A DNA stretch of 49,461 nucleotides from NCBI GenBank assembly GCA_041694635.1, contig JBDNHI010000164.1:1-49461 (forward strand). The letters are read 5' to 3'. The position numbers were made by a program, and so were the translations under genes. Positions within the stretch are counted from its first letter, which is position 1. Every line of letters begins with the position of its first letter. The notes under the pieces are model-generated. The model ran no database searches, had not been told where the DNA came from, and saw nothing but the letters and a program-made list of their open reading frames with translations. The DNA is from UBA969 sp041694635 (lineage in GTDB: Bacteria; Planctomycetota; Planctomycetia; Gemmatales; Gemmataceae). Shown here piece after piece: positions 34,467-44,295 of the stretch.

Positions 34467-35309
34467 TTAATTTTTAGGAAGGTCATTTGGGTGGGTGGTT
34501 TTTAATCCCTCGATTTTAATAGAGTCTTTAAGTTTAAAAGTGTTTTTGGTGTCACCACCCGTCACGAGAAAAAAGCGGTCTTTAGTAAACCCTGCATTGA
34601 TGCTTAAAGCTGGGTTTGCATCAGCGGTGAAGGTAGCACTATTGCAGGAAACCCAACCCTCTTTGAGAGATTTAACCCAGGTGTTGCCAAACTCTGCTTT
34701 TCGAGCAAAGGTAGTGGAAACTTTATCGCGTTTGAAATCTTCGATGAAGGAATAATAACCTTTGAGGTTGGAGCCATTAGTAAGGGTAGAGAAAGAAACC
34801 ATATGAATCCAAGAGTTTAATTCTGGGTGAAAGAAGAACCCAGAGTAAATGGATCGTTTGCCCTCCACCTTGGAAGTGACCAAAAAGCGATAAGTTTGGT
34901 CAATTTTCCAATCGAAATCGTAGAAGGATTGTCCCCCCGTGCCTTCACCGCCGAAGCGCCCGATGCGGGTTTTTTCATCTTTGTAAATTAACTTGGTGCG
35001 ATTATCTTCTTTAACCGCTTTGGGGTCGTTCTGTTCGGAATCCCAAACTGAAAAGATGAGAAGCTTCTTGCCAGAGGCTTGTTCTTGAATGCCGAAATAT
35101 CCTTTGTTCCAACCGCAGACCATAAAGTAGGTTCCCGGTGCAGAGGAGACGATTTTCATTTCGTTGTAAAAAGCTGTCCCCTCGGGGCTTGGAAAACCAA
35201 GGTGTACCGATCTACAAGCGATACCTTTTAATTTTTCATCAGCGCTGATAAATCCGCAGGTTATTAAAAGTGAAAGGGTAACAAAGGTAAGGGAATAAAA
35301 ACGGTTCAT
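34467..35309 (-). CDS. Secreted DUF3472 protein
   Basis: 280 residues from ATG 35309, giving a Sec signal peptide MNRFYSLTFVTLSLLITCGFISA. The body matches DUF3472: RSVHLGFPSPEGTAFYNEM, SAPGTYFMVCGWNKGYFGIQEQ, LLIFSVWDSEQNDP and GRFGGEGTGGQSFYDFDWK, with WIHMVSFST later. This family is found in secreted proteins of planctomycetes and relatives next to glycoside-related domains; no activity is assigned. A longer frame starts upstream but lacks a signal peptide. It stands 108 bases from the NHL gene downstream. Confidence 0.82.
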   Translation of the reverse strand: MNRFYSLTFVTLSLLITCGFISADEKLKGIACRSVHLGFPSPEGTAFYNEMKIVSSAPGTYFMVCGWNKGYFGIQEQASGKKLLIFSVWDSEQNDPKAVKEDNRTKLIYKDEKTRIGRFGGEGTGGQSFYDFDWKIDQTYRFLVTSKVEGKRSIYSGFFFHPELNSWIHMVSFSTLTNGSNLKGYYSFIEDFKRDKVSTTFARKAEFGNTWVKSLKEGWVSCNSATFTADANPALSINAGFTKDRFFLVTGGDTKNTFKLKDSIKIEGLKTTHPNDLPKN

Positions 35310-35528
35310 AGAGTTACTCTGGTACAAAGAGGAAAGATTAACTTTGGGTTTAACCAATAACTTACTACTTTATAGCTTGTGAATTTGCAAAAAACAATTC
35401 TTTTTGTGATAGGCGGAAATTAGCAGCGTCTGTTGCATTAACCAAAAATAAGATTCCTTACACCCAGCGATCTTGTATTATTATCATCTGAACATTAATT
35501 AAGAAACAAACCTTTAGGAAGCTTGTAA

Positions 35529-36554
35529 ATGAAAGCCATCTTACTTGAACAACCGAAGCATTTTAAACTGATTGATACGCCAGAACCCTCGAACCCCGGG
35601 CCGGGTGAAGTGCTTTTAAAAGTGCATCGGGTTGGAATCTGTGGCAGCGATTACAGTGGCTATCTAGGAAAAATGCCTTTCTACAGTTATCCCCGTATTC
35701 CGGGACACGAACTTGGCGTTGAAATCGTCGAACTTGGCGCAGGCGTGACCCATCTTAAAGTTGGCGACCGTTGTTGCGTTGAGCCTTATATGAATTGTCG
35801 GAAGTGCCATAGTTGCCTGCGAGGTCATACCAACGCGTGCGAGTTTAATAAAACTTTGGGTGTTCACGCAGATGGCGGCCTTAGGCCTTATTTCATCCTA
35901 CCTGCGAGGAAACTTTTTCCTTCTACCAAGCTTAATTATGAACAATTAGCTTTGGTTGAAACTCTGGCGATTGGCTGTCACGCAGTCAACAGGGCCAAAA
36001 CCCAACCGGGTGAAAATGTCTTAATTATCGGTGCGGGCCCTATCGGCCTTTCAACCCTTGAGTTTGTAAAAATTGCAGGTGCCCGCCCTATTGTTATGGA
36101 TACCAACGAACAGCGACTTGCTTTTGTTCGTGATAAAATGGGCGTCAAAGATACCATCCTTGTTAAAGGCGAAGGTAAAGAACTTGAAACCTTAAAAGAA
36201 ATGACCAATGGCAACTTAGCCCATGTGGTGGTTGATGCTACTGGAAATAATATTTCTATGAGTCAGGCATATAATTATGTCGCTTATGCGGGCAGGTTGG
36301 TTTGGGTTGGTATCACCCTTAGTGAACTTAGTTTTACCCAGACCTTAATGCACCGTCACGAAATGACATTTCTTGCAAGTAGGAATGCTCTACCGGGGGA
36401 TTTTGTTCGCATCATTCAACTTATTGAAGATGGAAAAATCGACACCCGACCTTGGATTACTCATCATTCCTCACTCGATGGAATGATCGACGCTTTTACT
36501 GGTTGGTTAAAACCTGAAACAGGCGTAATCAAGGCGATGGTGCAAGTTTCTTAA
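35529..36554 (+). CDS. Zinc-dependent alcohol/polyol dehydrogenase (MDR family)
   Basis: 341 residues. Catalytic zinc ligands C38 (GICGSD) and H60-E61 (PGHELG); structural zinc cysteines in NCRKCHSCLRGHTNAC; Rossmann motif GAGPIGLSTLEF. The substrate is likely a sugar alcohol, threonine-like compound or a fucose/galactonate-type sugar acid, but the pocket cannot be read from sequence. AGGAAG precedes the ATG. It is a single-gene unit followed by a bidirectional terminator. Its place near the fucose/rhamnose-type BMC may be coincidental. Confidence 0.9.
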   Translation: MKAILLEQPKHFKLIDTPEPSNPGPGEVLLKVHRVGICGSDYSGYLGKMPFYSYPRIPGHELGVEIVELGAGVTHLKVGDRCCVEPYMNCRKCHSCLRGHTNACEFNKTLGVHADGGLRPYFILPARKLFPSTKLNYEQLALVETLAIGCHAVNRAKTQPGENVLIIGAGPIGLSTLEFVKIAGARPIVMDTNEQRLAFVRDKMGVKDTILVKGEGKELETLKEMTNGNLAHVVVDATGNNISMSQAYNYVAYAGRLVWVGITLSELSFTQTLMHRHEMTFLASRNALPGDFVRIIQLIEDGKIDTRPWITHHSSLDGMIDAFTGWLKPETGVIKAMVQVS

Positions 36555-36573
36555 TTAAAAATAGGTAAAAAAG

Positions 36574-36613
36574 AAGAGAACTGGTTTAGCTGAATAAGCG
36601 AACCAATTCTCTT
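36574..36613. terminator. Bidirectional terminator between convergent genes
   Basis: Arms AAGAGAACTGGTT (36574-36586) and AACCAATTCTCTT (36601-36613) pair over 13 positions with one G-U wobble and a 14-base loop; the A-run before and T-run after serve both the dehydrogenase and the convergent esterase gene. Confidence 0.72.
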
Positions 36614-36615
36614 TT

Positions 36616-37887
36616 CTATTTGCTAATACTAAGGGTAGAAGGGGTTGCAGTAATCTTTAAACTTGGAATAGTGATAAGCCCATCGGCATCTGCTTTTCCT
36701 TCACCCTTAGTAGTACCAAAGCTAAAGCGGAAAGATTCACCTGGTTTGAACTTTGCATTTTGAATTCTGCGAACTGAAACATCTGCTTGCGATTCATCAG
36801 GAATTGTGAACTTGGTTTTTAAATCTTTTGTGGATACTAGAAAAAGATTAAGTTCAAGTTTTTCATTCGTGTCGCTGATATTCTTCCAGCGATAAAAAGC
36901 ATTGATATTACCCGATGTTTGGGGGTTTTCGCTTTTCAAATCGGGCCAAGGCATTTTATTGTTCGTACTGCTATTGGTAAAAACAGGATAAGCTTCGTTC
37001 TTCTTTACATTAAGCCAATCGAATGAATTAATCAGATCGTTTACCTTTTCGATTGCGCTATGGTTATTTGCGTGCCCAAAAGGGCCCCAATAAAAATAGA
37101 GAGGGTATTTGCGTTCATTCATCGCGTTGGCGAAGCGTTCGTGGCCTACGGACCAAGAATCATTTTGACCAGAATAGTTGATGGTAATAGGTGGATCGGG
37201 AAGCTTAACCTTTTCTGGAATGGAAAGAGGAGGGAAAAACATACGGTTAGAAGCGTGTTCTATTCCAGCAGGAACATTAGCTTTGATAGCTGCAAAGACA
37301 TCGCCATGGCGCATTCCGATACCTAGGGTGCCACTGCCCCCCATAGAATTTCCTGCAAGATAAACTCGGTTAGAATCGATGTCATATTTTTTGATAACCC
37401 ATCGGACCGTATCCATAACACGCAATTCAACGGGTGTGGGTTCTGGTCCGGAATTCTTTTTAGTAAGGTTTGCATCTTTACTATGCATACCACCCCACCA
37501 CCAATCGCCGCCGTTTCTTCTGCAATCGACATAAAGCGCATAAAAATCTTCGGGGGCCCGATAAATATCGTGGTTGCCTACGGTGCTAGTACATTTAACG
37601 CAAGAAATTACATCGTGCCCTGCAGAATGCAGCACAACATAAAGGGGTAAATTCTTGCCTTCAGTTTTGGGATGAACAACAACGAAGATATCTTGCTGAG
37701 GATTTTTATAACCCCACTGAGGTTTTACATCGTGCTCGAAGATTTCATAAGCCCGTTTATTAATCGTAAGGTCGTCAAAGGGTTTACCTTTATTGGTAAG
37801 GGCTTTAGTTGGGTTCCAATCATTATCTGCTGCGATTAAAGATGTGGAAGTTAGGAGAAAAAGTAGAAGAAAAGCTGCACGGCTCAT
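36616..37887 (-). CDS. Secreted alpha/beta-hydrolase esterase (polyhydroxybutyrate-depolymerase/dienelactone-hydrolase type)
   Basis: 423 residues with a signal peptide (first 19 residues, ending LIAA). LYVVLHSAGHD carries the oxyanion region; the nucleophile elbow is GNSMGGSGTLGIGMRHGDVFAAI; a histidine follows in WGPFGHANNHSA. This layout matches secreted carbohydrate or polyester esterases. The C-terminal 120 residues contain a beta-rich domain (FYRWKNISDTNEKLELNLF, SVRRIQNAKFKPGESFRFSFG) likely used for binding. It is transcribed toward the alcohol dehydrogenase gene. Confidence 0.86.
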   Translation of the reverse strand: MSRAAFLLLFLLTSTSLIAADNDWNPTKALTNKGKPFDDLTINKRAYEIFEHDVKPQWGYKNPQQDIFVVVHPKTEGKNLPLYVVLHSAGHDVISCVKCTSTVGNHDIYRAPEDFYALYVDCRRNGGDWWWGGMHSKDANLTKKNSGPEPTPVELRVMDTVRWVIKKYDIDSNRVYLAGNSMGGSGTLGIGMRHGDVFAAIKANVPAGIEHASNRMFFPPLSIPEKVKLPDPPITINYSGQNDSWSVGHERFANAMNERKYPLYFYWGPFGHANNHSAIEKVNDLINSFDWLNVKKNEAYPVFTNSSTNNKMPWPDLKSENPQTSGNINAFYRWKNISDTNEKLELNLFLVSTKDLKTKFTIPDESQADVSVRRIQNAKFKPGESFRFSFGTTKGEGKADADGLITIPSLKITATPSTLSISK

Positions 37888-38152
37888 TGGAATGTCTCTT
37901 TGGTATCGTTACTGGAAGGCCAGTACTGTTATAGCAAAGAAGATGTGGGGCGAAAGAAAAATGCTATGAGACAATGCGGATATCGACAAAATCATGCCTA
38001 TTTGGTTTTTAATTCAAATGTTCAAGGGTATTAAAACCATTGATGACGGAAACTTTAAAAGTGGAGGATTCAGGTTTCGAGAATTTACTCTTAAGCCTAT
38101 CAGGGCCATTAACCAGAGGCCTTTTGGCTTTTCATTTGTCACTCACTCTTTC
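37888..38152. other. Intergenic stretch without recognisable gene
   Basis: These 265 bases separate the esterase gene start from the end of the vapC pseudogene. I see no convincing coding frame or RNA; a loose nested hairpin on the minus strand near 38100-38135 (AAGCC with GGCTT, GGCC with GGCC) could end the toxin transcript. Confidence 0.35.
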
Positions 38153-38539
38153 TTACCAAAGCCGGGGTACACCATAAAGATCAAACGCTTCATCAACACT
38201 AATAATGGAGAGTCCTTCAACCAATGCCTGTGCAATTAAAAGCCGATCGAAGGGGTCTCTATGATGAAAGGGCATATCCGTCAACAACGAGGTATGTTAC
38301 GACTCAATTGGCAAAACTTTGAAGTCGTTGTTTATTATTCCATTCTGAATAAACTCATCATAGGGAGACAATAAGTCTAGTTTCTTTGTTCGAACTTTAA
38401 TAGCGAGTTCCCAAAAGGTTGCTGGGCTGACAAAAATTTGGTTGTTTGGTTCGGAGATGATAGCGTCTGCGGTACGGCTCAATTTGTTATCGTTCAAAAC
38501 AAACCAAAGCAAAGTATGGGTATCCAATAACAGGCGCAT
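38153..38539 (-). pseudogene. vapC: VapC-like PIN-domain toxin, interrupted by one in-frame TAA
   Basis: The frame begins MRLLLDTHTLLWFV with the first PIN aspartate, has FVSPATFWELAIK with the conserved glutamate, and reads KVLPIES, then TAA at 38297-38299, then HTSLLTDMPFHHRDPFDRLLIAQALVEG and ends DEAFDLYGVPRLW. The part after the stop carries the remaining acidic residues (RDPFDR, VDEAF), so the truncated 80-residue product would lack half the active site. Related toxins have a continuous chain here, so a single CAA/AAA to TAA change is likely. It overlaps the antitoxin gene by one base. Confidence 0.85.
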
Positions 38540-38766
38540 TAAAGATACTCCACGAAATCTTTCAAATGTTCATCGTCATCGGCGACAATTTTGATCATAC
38601 CAATGCAGTTCCCCGCTTTTCGCCGGTTGCGAGATGGAATATTTTCACGCACCAATTTGGCAACTTGTTTTTGGTCTAGGGTTATGATTAATTCTTCGCT
38701 ACTTCCAAGATAAGCGACTAGTTCGGGCAGATGAGCCTGGGCTTCTTCCATCGTTACGATTGTCAT
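38539..38766 (-). CDS. Phd/YefM-type antitoxin of the VapC pair
   Basis: 75 residues: MTIVTMEEAQAHLPELVAYLGSSEELIITLDQKQVAKLV is the standard Phd/prevent-host-death fold, followed by a C-terminal toxin-binding tail with basic and then acidic segments. The gene stop and the vapC start share a base (TAATG), the classic toxin-antitoxin arrangement. AAAGGAG precedes its ATG. With the toxin broken, the antitoxin may persist as a remnant or regulator. Confidence 0.88.
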   Translation of the reverse strand: MTIVTMEEAQAHLPELVAYLGSSEELIITLDQKQVAKLVRENIPSRNRRKAGNCIGMIKIVADDDEHLKDFVEYL

Positions 38767-38876
38767 AATCGAATTCTCCTTTAGGCGGATTCTATCATGT
38801 TTGATATGGGTACGCAGATTTAGGCAATTATAATTGTAAAAATCTTATGTTTTAAACACTCAGAAAATTGAAACTC

Positions 38877-40037
38877 TTAATTTAGAGAGAATTTTCGTTC
38901 AGTAGTTAAGCTTCCTATTACTGCAGATACTGCTCCTAGCTTGTTGTTGGCTTTAGAGCGACTGATGGTACAGCCTGTAAAGGAAGCTTTGATCGATTTT
39001 CTTCTGGTCGCTTCTAGAAGTGATACAAATGAATCGGGGTGAGCATCTAGTAGTTTTCCTATGATGAAAATCCGTTCGGGGTTAAACAAATTGATCACGG
39101 TCGCTATACCTGTGGAAAGATGATCGATGATAAGGTTAAGTTCGTTGTTTGCGCTGATCGACCCACCTTGGAATAAATTGATAGCTCCATTGATATCAAT
39201 TTTGGAATCAGCAATTCGAGCAATGGTTTTACAAAAGAATTCATCGGTGGCATTAGTGTCAAGAGTATTGTCTGGGTTATTAAGGGGAAGGTAGCCAATG
39301 TTGCCAGCGAGGCCAAGGTGCCCTTCAAGTTGGTTGCCATTGAGTACCACGCCTAGCCCAAATTGATGAGTGATGTCGATAACAGCGAAATCGTGAAGGT
39401 TACGAATTTCGCCAAAAAGGCTTTCAGCGATGCAAAGTGCGTGCATTTGAGGTTTAGCGATAGTTTTAATACCCGTAGCGGATTCGATATCTTTAGCAAG
39501 TATTTGGCCTTCGAGGAAAGGGATGGTCTTGCAGGAAGATATTTTGTGGTCGATTTTGTTATAAAAGCCTGGGAAGCTAATGCCAAGGCCCATAAATTTA
39601 ATGCCATGTTTAGGTTTAGCATCTTTAATTTTTTGAACAATGATATTAAGAAGTTCGGAGTAGGAACGGGGGGTAGGAAAGCGGTCGGAATCGCCCTGAA
39701 TTTTGCCATCCAGCCCAGCACTAAAAAGCTCGCAACTATTACTTTCTATGACAAGGCCAGCAACAAGGGTTTTAGAGTTGGCAAGTCGGATCATTTTTCC
39801 GGGCCTGCCCAATAATGCTTTAGAAGGTTCACCTTCTTCAACAAGCTTGGCATCGATAAGGTTTTGCACAGCACGAGTAACAGTAGGGCCGCTTATTCCG
39901 GTTACGCGGGTAATATCAGCCCGAGATAGGGCCCCGTGTTTTTGTAGGGCAGCAAGCACTTCCCTGATATTTAAATGCCTGAGAAGGGCGGCCCGATTAT
40001 TGCTTTTAAGCTTCATTACTTGATTCTTTTTGATCAT
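38877..40037 (-). CDS. ROK-family transcriptional regulator (NagC/XylR type)
   Basis: 386 residues. N-terminal winged helix: LNIREVLAALQKHGALSRADITRVTGISGPTVTRAVQNLIDAKLVEEG. The sugar-kinase-like ROK domain follows (LVAGLVIESNSCELFSAGLDG, GLGISFPGFYNK, AVIDITHQFGLGVVLNG, GLAGNIGYLPL). The CxCGxxGC zinc motif normally found after the GHLG segment is absent, and the catalytic loop is degenerate, so it is likely a sugar-responsive repressor and not a kinase. AT-rich promoter region follows on the far side toward the plus-strand cassette. Confidence 0.86.
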   Translation of the reverse strand: MIKKNQVMKLKSNNRAALLRHLNIREVLAALQKHGALSRADITRVTGISGPTVTRAVQNLIDAKLVEEGEPSKALLGRPGKMIRLANSKTLVAGLVIESNSCELFSAGLDGKIQGDSDRFPTPRSYSELLNIIVQKIKDAKPKHGIKFMGLGISFPGFYNKIDHKISSCKTIPFLEGQILAKDIESATGIKTIAKPQMHALCIAESLFGEIRNLHDFAVIDITHQFGLGVVLNGNQLEGHLGLAGNIGYLPLNNPDNTLDTNATDEFFCKTIARIADSKIDINGAINLFQGGSISANNELNLIIDHLSTGIATVINLFNPERIFIIGKLLDAHPDSFVSLLEATRRKSIKASFTGCTISRSKANNKLGAVSAVIGSLTTERKFSLN

Positions 40038-40257
40038 TTTAACGCTTAATTTCTATAAAGTTACAGCTATCGCTTCTTCACAAAACTTTCTATTCATTAA
40101 GAAACCAACTTAGATGAAAAGAAGATGTCTTGTTAAGTTTACTTGAAGAAACCTATAATTATTATAGCTATTGCTGCTTAATTTAATGTTTTAAGTTCGT
40201 GAATAATTGGTAAAGTTATTGTTTAGAATACCTTGAATATAAAGTTTGGAGATTCTT

Positions 40258-42822
40258 ATGTTACTTTTGCGTTGGTCAAAACTGTTCCTACCAGTTTTTT
40301 TTGTTCTTACATTAATCGGAATGTTTATTCCTACGCAAAAAGTTGTTCAAGCAGAAGGAAACGAGAAAACCTCTGCTGCATTTTTTGATAAAGAAGTTCA
40401 ACCTATTCTTCAGGCTCATTGTTTAAACTGTCACGGGGCTGAGAAAAAAATTAAAGGCGGCATTGACCTTACCTCTCGCGAAAAGTTGCTCAAAGGCGGC
40501 GACAATGGCGATGTGGTTGCCCTTAGCAATCCCGAAACTAGCATTATGCTTGATGCCATCCGACACGGAGAAAGGAAAATGCCCCCGCGTGGGAAATTAC
40601 CTCAATCGCAAATTGATACTCTCGAAAAATGGATCAAGATGGGCGTTCCTTATTCAATTAATTCAAGCGGAGTTGTTAAGCATCACGGCCCACCGAAGGT
40701 TGATGAAGAAGCGCGAAAGTTCTGGGCCTTTAAGCCCGTCAATATTTCAACCGTTCCCCAAGTCAAAAATCACGCTTGGGTCATAAACCCTATCGATGCC
40801 TTCATTTTGGCAAAGCTAGAAGAAAACAAAATGGTTCCCGCTGCCACAGCAGATAAAACCACTCTTCTTCGTAGGCTTTACTTTAATGTTACTGGCTTGC
40901 CACCTGCACCAAAAGAGATTGAATCTTTCCTTGCTGATAATTCACCCGATGCTTATGAGAAGCGGGTTGATTTACTTCTTAATTCGAACCAGTATGGAGA
41001 AAACTGGGCCCGTCATTGGCTCGATCTTGTTCGTTATGGCGAAACCAATAGTTTTGAACGCGATGGTTTGAAACTCAATGCTTGGAAATATCGCGACTAT
41101 GTGATTAGCTCTTTCAATTCTGATAAGCCTTATAACCAATTCATCAAAGAACAACTTGCAGGGGATGAACTGGAAAAAACTACCCGCGATAGTATGGTCG
41201 CTACCGCTTATTATCGTTTAGGTATTTGGGATGATGAACCCGCAGATCGCGAGCTTAGTTATTTTGATCAGCTAGATGATATTGTTTCAACAACTGGTCA
41301 GGCATTTTTAGGGCTTACCATTGGATGCGCTAGATGCCACGATCATAAGATTGATCCCTTTCCACAGAAGGATTACTACCGGTTTATGGCGTTTTTCCAC
41401 GGCATTAATAGTTATGGAAATGGTTCAGCTTCTCAACGAGTTGTCGATGGAGAAATTCAAGAATTAAAAGGTATTGTTAATTCGAGCAGGAAGCCCGATG
41501 AAAAGAAATTGCGAGAACTTGAAGTAAAAGCACAGGAATACGACCGTGATATCAATAACATTAACCAGAAAATCGGCCGTATTGAAAGCGATTTTCAGCC
41601 TAAATTGCCAGGTGGGCAGATCGATGATTTCAAACAAGATATTCATAAACCATTACTGTTTGAAAAACATTTAGGCAAACTTATTTCTAAAGAAGAATAC
41701 GAAAAATGGAAAGAACTTATCAAGCAGCGTGAAGAGCTTAAAAAGACTCGGCCTCTCATTCGAGAAACTTCGCTTGCTGTTATCGAACAAGGCCCGAAGG
41801 CCCGAGATACTTTTATTCTTGTTCGTGGTATGCCCGCTGCTAAAGGGGATAAAGTTGACCCCGGGTTTCCTACGGTGATGGTCCCCCCTACCACAACCGA
41901 CCCCAAGATTCCTGAGCCCGATGCTAAGGCACGGTCATCAGGCCGTAGAAAAATTCTTGCCGATTGGATTGCTAGCCCCGAAAACCCCCTTACTTCTCGC
42001 GTGATGGCTAACCGAGTTTGGCAATTTCATTTTGGCAGAGGAATTGTTCGGTCTTCTAGTAACTTTGGCTATATGGGCACACCACCTACCCACCCTGAAC
42101 TTCTCGACTATCTTGCTAACCAACTTGTTGCAAACGATTGGAAGCTTAAACCTCTGCACCGTCTTATACTTACCTCGAATGCTTTTAAAATGAGTAGTAA
42201 GTCGGTTCCCATTGCCGTTGCAAAAGATCCTGAAAATGATTTACTTTCTCATTTTGATTTGCGCAGATTAAGTGCTGAAGAATTACGCGATTCTATTCTT
42301 GCTGTTAGTGGAAATTTGAACTTAAAGAAAACAAATGGCCCTAGCATTTACCCGATTATTCCAAGAGAAGTTCTTGCAGGGCAGTCGGTTCCTGGAAGTG
42401 GTTGGGGCAAATCAACCCCCACAGAGGCTGCTTCTCGAAGTATTTTTGTTCATATTAAACGGTCTCTTGCTCTGCCGATTTTACAAGTCTTCGATTCTCC
42501 AGATCCTGATTCCCCTTGCCCTTCTCGTTTCACTACAACCCAACCAGCTCAAGCTCTTGCCCTTGTTAATGGCGATTTTGCTAGTGAGCAGGCTAAGGTT
42601 TTAGCTGAAGATGTTTTAAAAACTGTGGGCAATAATAGTTCTAATCAAGTTGCTGAAACCCTTCGTAGAGTTTTCCAAAGGCATCCTAATCAAGATGAAA
42701 TTGATCGTGGTATTCGTTTTATCAACGATTCAATTCAAAAAGATTCTCTCAATGCCAATGAGGCATTTCAGCGATTTTGTCTTCTTGCTTTTAACCTCAA
42801 TGAGTTTATTTACCTTAACTAA
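40258..42822 (+). CDS. PSCyt1-DUF1549-DUF1553 secreted protein
   Basis: 854 residues from ATG 40258 (TTGGAGA upstream); an in-frame TTG at 40246 falls on the ribosome site. Signal/anchor LLLRWSKLFLPVFFVLTLIG at the N-terminus. PSCyt1 heme motif in AHCLNCHGAEKKIKGG; DUF1549 from NPIDAFILAKLEENK, with second CxxCH in GCARCHDHKIDPFPQ; a lysine/glutamate-rich coiled segment around 415-510; DUF1553 from NPLTSRVMANRVWQFHFGRG with THPELLDYLANQL and AEELRDSILAVSGNL. Unlike the paralogue at 2660-5791 it has no LamG domain. Pairs with the DUF1501 gene 23 bases downstream. Confidence 0.94.
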   Translation: MLLLRWSKLFLPVFFVLTLIGMFIPTQKVVQAEGNEKTSAAFFDKEVQPILQAHCLNCHGAEKKIKGGIDLTSREKLLKGGDNGDVVALSNPETSIMLDAIRHGERKMPPRGKLPQSQIDTLEKWIKMGVPYSINSSGVVKHHGPPKVDEEARKFWAFKPVNISTVPQVKNHAWVINPIDAFILAKLEENKMVPAATADKTTLLRRLYFNVTGLPPAPKEIESFLADNSPDAYEKRVDLLLNSNQYGENWARHWLDLVRYGETNSFERDGLKLNAWKYRDYVISSFNSDKPYNQFIKEQLAGDELEKTTRDSMVATAYYRLGIWDDEPADRELSYFDQLDDIVSTTGQAFLGLTIGCARCHDHKIDPFPQKDYYRFMAFFHGINSYGNGSASQRVVDGEIQELKGIVNSSRKPDEKKLRELEVKAQEYDRDINNINQKIGRIESDFQPKLPGGQIDDFKQDIHKPLLFEKHLGKLISKEEYEKWKELIKQREELKKTRPLIRETSLAVIEQGPKARDTFILVRGMPAAKGDKVDPGFPTVMVPPTTTDPKIPEPDAKARSSGRRKILADWIASPENPLTSRVMANRVWQFHFGRGIVRSSSNFGYMGTPPTHPELLDYLANQLVANDWKLKPLHRLILTSNAFKMSSKSVPIAVAKDPENDLLSHFDLRRLSAEELRDSILAVSGNLNLKKTNGPSIYPIIPREVLAGQSVPGSGWGKSTPTEAASRSIFVHIKRSLALPILQVFDSPDPDSPCPSRFTTTQPAQALALVNGDFASEQAKVLAEDVLKTVGNNSSNQVAETLRRVFQRHPNQDEIDRGIRFINDSIQKDSLNANEAFQRFCLLAFNLNEFIYLN

Positions 42823-42845
42823 AAGCTTTAACTTTCAGGTGACCT

Positions 42846-44279
42846 ATGCAGAATTTTTGTGGTAATACAAGGCGTGAGTTTATTTGGCAGACGGGCGCTG
42901 GCTTTACTGGCGTCGCCCTTGCTGGCATGCTTGAAGATTCTTTCTTCAAGGCGAATGCTGCACAACCCTTTAACCCTCTGGCTCCTAAAAAGCCTCACCG
43001 CGATGCTAAGGCTACTAGTGTTATTTTCCTCTATATGTATGGCGGGCCTAGCCATATCGATACCTTCGAGTACAAACCTGCCTTAAATGGTATGGATGGT
43101 AAAACTATCGATGTTAAGACTTTTGGGCGGGGTGGGAAAAAAACTAGCGGCAGGATTGTTGAACCTCGATGGAAATTCAAACAGTATGGCAAATCAGGCA
43201 AATATGTCTCGGATCTCTTCCCTAACCTCGCCAAGCATGTTGATGATATCTCATTTATTCATTCTATGACCGCTGATTCTCCTATACACGGATCTGCTAT
43301 GATCCAAATGAATACGGGCAAGATTCAATCGGGCGCACCTTGTATGGGTTCTTGGGTTAATTACGGCCTTGGTAGCGAAAACGCCAACCTCCCGGGCTTT
43401 GTCGTTATGCTTGACCCACGAGGTGGGCCTATCAGTGGGGCTAAAAATTGGTCTAGTGGCTATATGCCTGCACAGTATGAAGGTACCCTTTTCCGTTCTC
43501 AGGGTTCCCCTATCCTTGATCTTTCACGCCGGGCAGAAATGTCTGACCCTCAACAGCGCAGAATCCTTGATACTCTTTCTCAGTACAATTCCGAACACGC
43601 TTTGCATAATAAAGATTATTCTGCACTTAATGCTCGCGTTGCTAGTTATGAACTTGCTTATCGTATGCAATCTTCTGCACCCGATGCTACCGATATTTCT
43701 AAAGAGACACTTAAAACGCAATCTCTCTATGGAATTGATAACCCTAAAACGGCTGTTTTTGGCAGGCAATGCCTTCTTGCCAGAAGATTAGTCGAGCGGG
43801 GAGTAAGGTTCATTCAGCTTTATTCAGGCGGCGCTCATAACGATGATAATTGGGACGCTCACGGCGACCTCGAAAAAAATCATAACCTTCACGCTGGCGA
43901 AACTGACCTGCCTATCGCTGGTTTGCTTGCTGATCTTAAACAGCGTGGCCTTCTAGAATCCACCCTTATTATCTGGGGCGGCGAATTTGGTAGACAACCT
44001 ACCGCAGAATATGCCAAGGGTAGTGGTCGTGATCATAACGCTTATGGCTTCACTATGTGGATGGCGGGTGGTGGCATCAAGGGCGGGACTACCGTTGGTT
44101 GCACCGATGAAATTGGGAACAAAGCTGTCGAAAAACCTTTCCATGTCAAGCATCTTCATGCTACTGTGCTTGATCGTATGGGACTTGACCCCGAAAGATT
44201 GACTTACTTTTATGGTGGGCTTGATCAAAAACTAGTCGGTGTTGAAGGGGCGGAACCTATCAAGGATATTATGCTTTAA
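42846..44279 (+). CDS. DUF1501 family Tat-exported protein
   Basis: 477 residues with twin-arginine signal NTRREFIWQTGAGFTGVALAGML. Family features: YMYGGPSHIDTFEYKPAL near 65, GVRFIQLYSGGAHNDDNWDAH near 320, WGGEFGRQPTAEYAKGSGRDHN near 375 and TMWMAGGGIKGGTTVG, then HVKHLHATVLDRMGLDPERLTY near the end. Downstream partner of the DUF1549/DUF1553 gene; paralogous to 1224-2663. Unknown function. Confidence 0.93.
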   Translation: MQNFCGNTRREFIWQTGAGFTGVALAGMLEDSFFKANAAQPFNPLAPKKPHRDAKATSVIFLYMYGGPSHIDTFEYKPALNGMDGKTIDVKTFGRGGKKTSGRIVEPRWKFKQYGKSGKYVSDLFPNLAKHVDDISFIHSMTADSPIHGSAMIQMNTGKIQSGAPCMGSWVNYGLGSENANLPGFVVMLDPRGGPISGAKNWSSGYMPAQYEGTLFRSQGSPILDLSRRAEMSDPQQRRILDTLSQYNSEHALHNKDYSALNARVASYELAYRMQSSAPDATDISKETLKTQSLYGIDNPKTAVFGRQCLLARRLVERGVRFIQLYSGGAHNDDNWDAHGDLEKNHNLHAGETDLPIAGLLADLKQRGLLESTLIIWGGEFGRQPTAEYAKGSGRDHNAYGFTMWMAGGGIKGGTTVGCTDEIGNKAVEKPFHVKHLHATVLDRMGLDPERLTYFYGGLDQKLVGVEGAEPIKDIML

Positions 44280-44295
44280 CTAAGGAATTTTCGTT

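Noticed and set aside
37994..38239. 81-codon plus-strand open frame
   Set aside because: Its second half is antisense to the vapC C-terminus (RDPFDRLLIAQA), and it has no recognisable domain.
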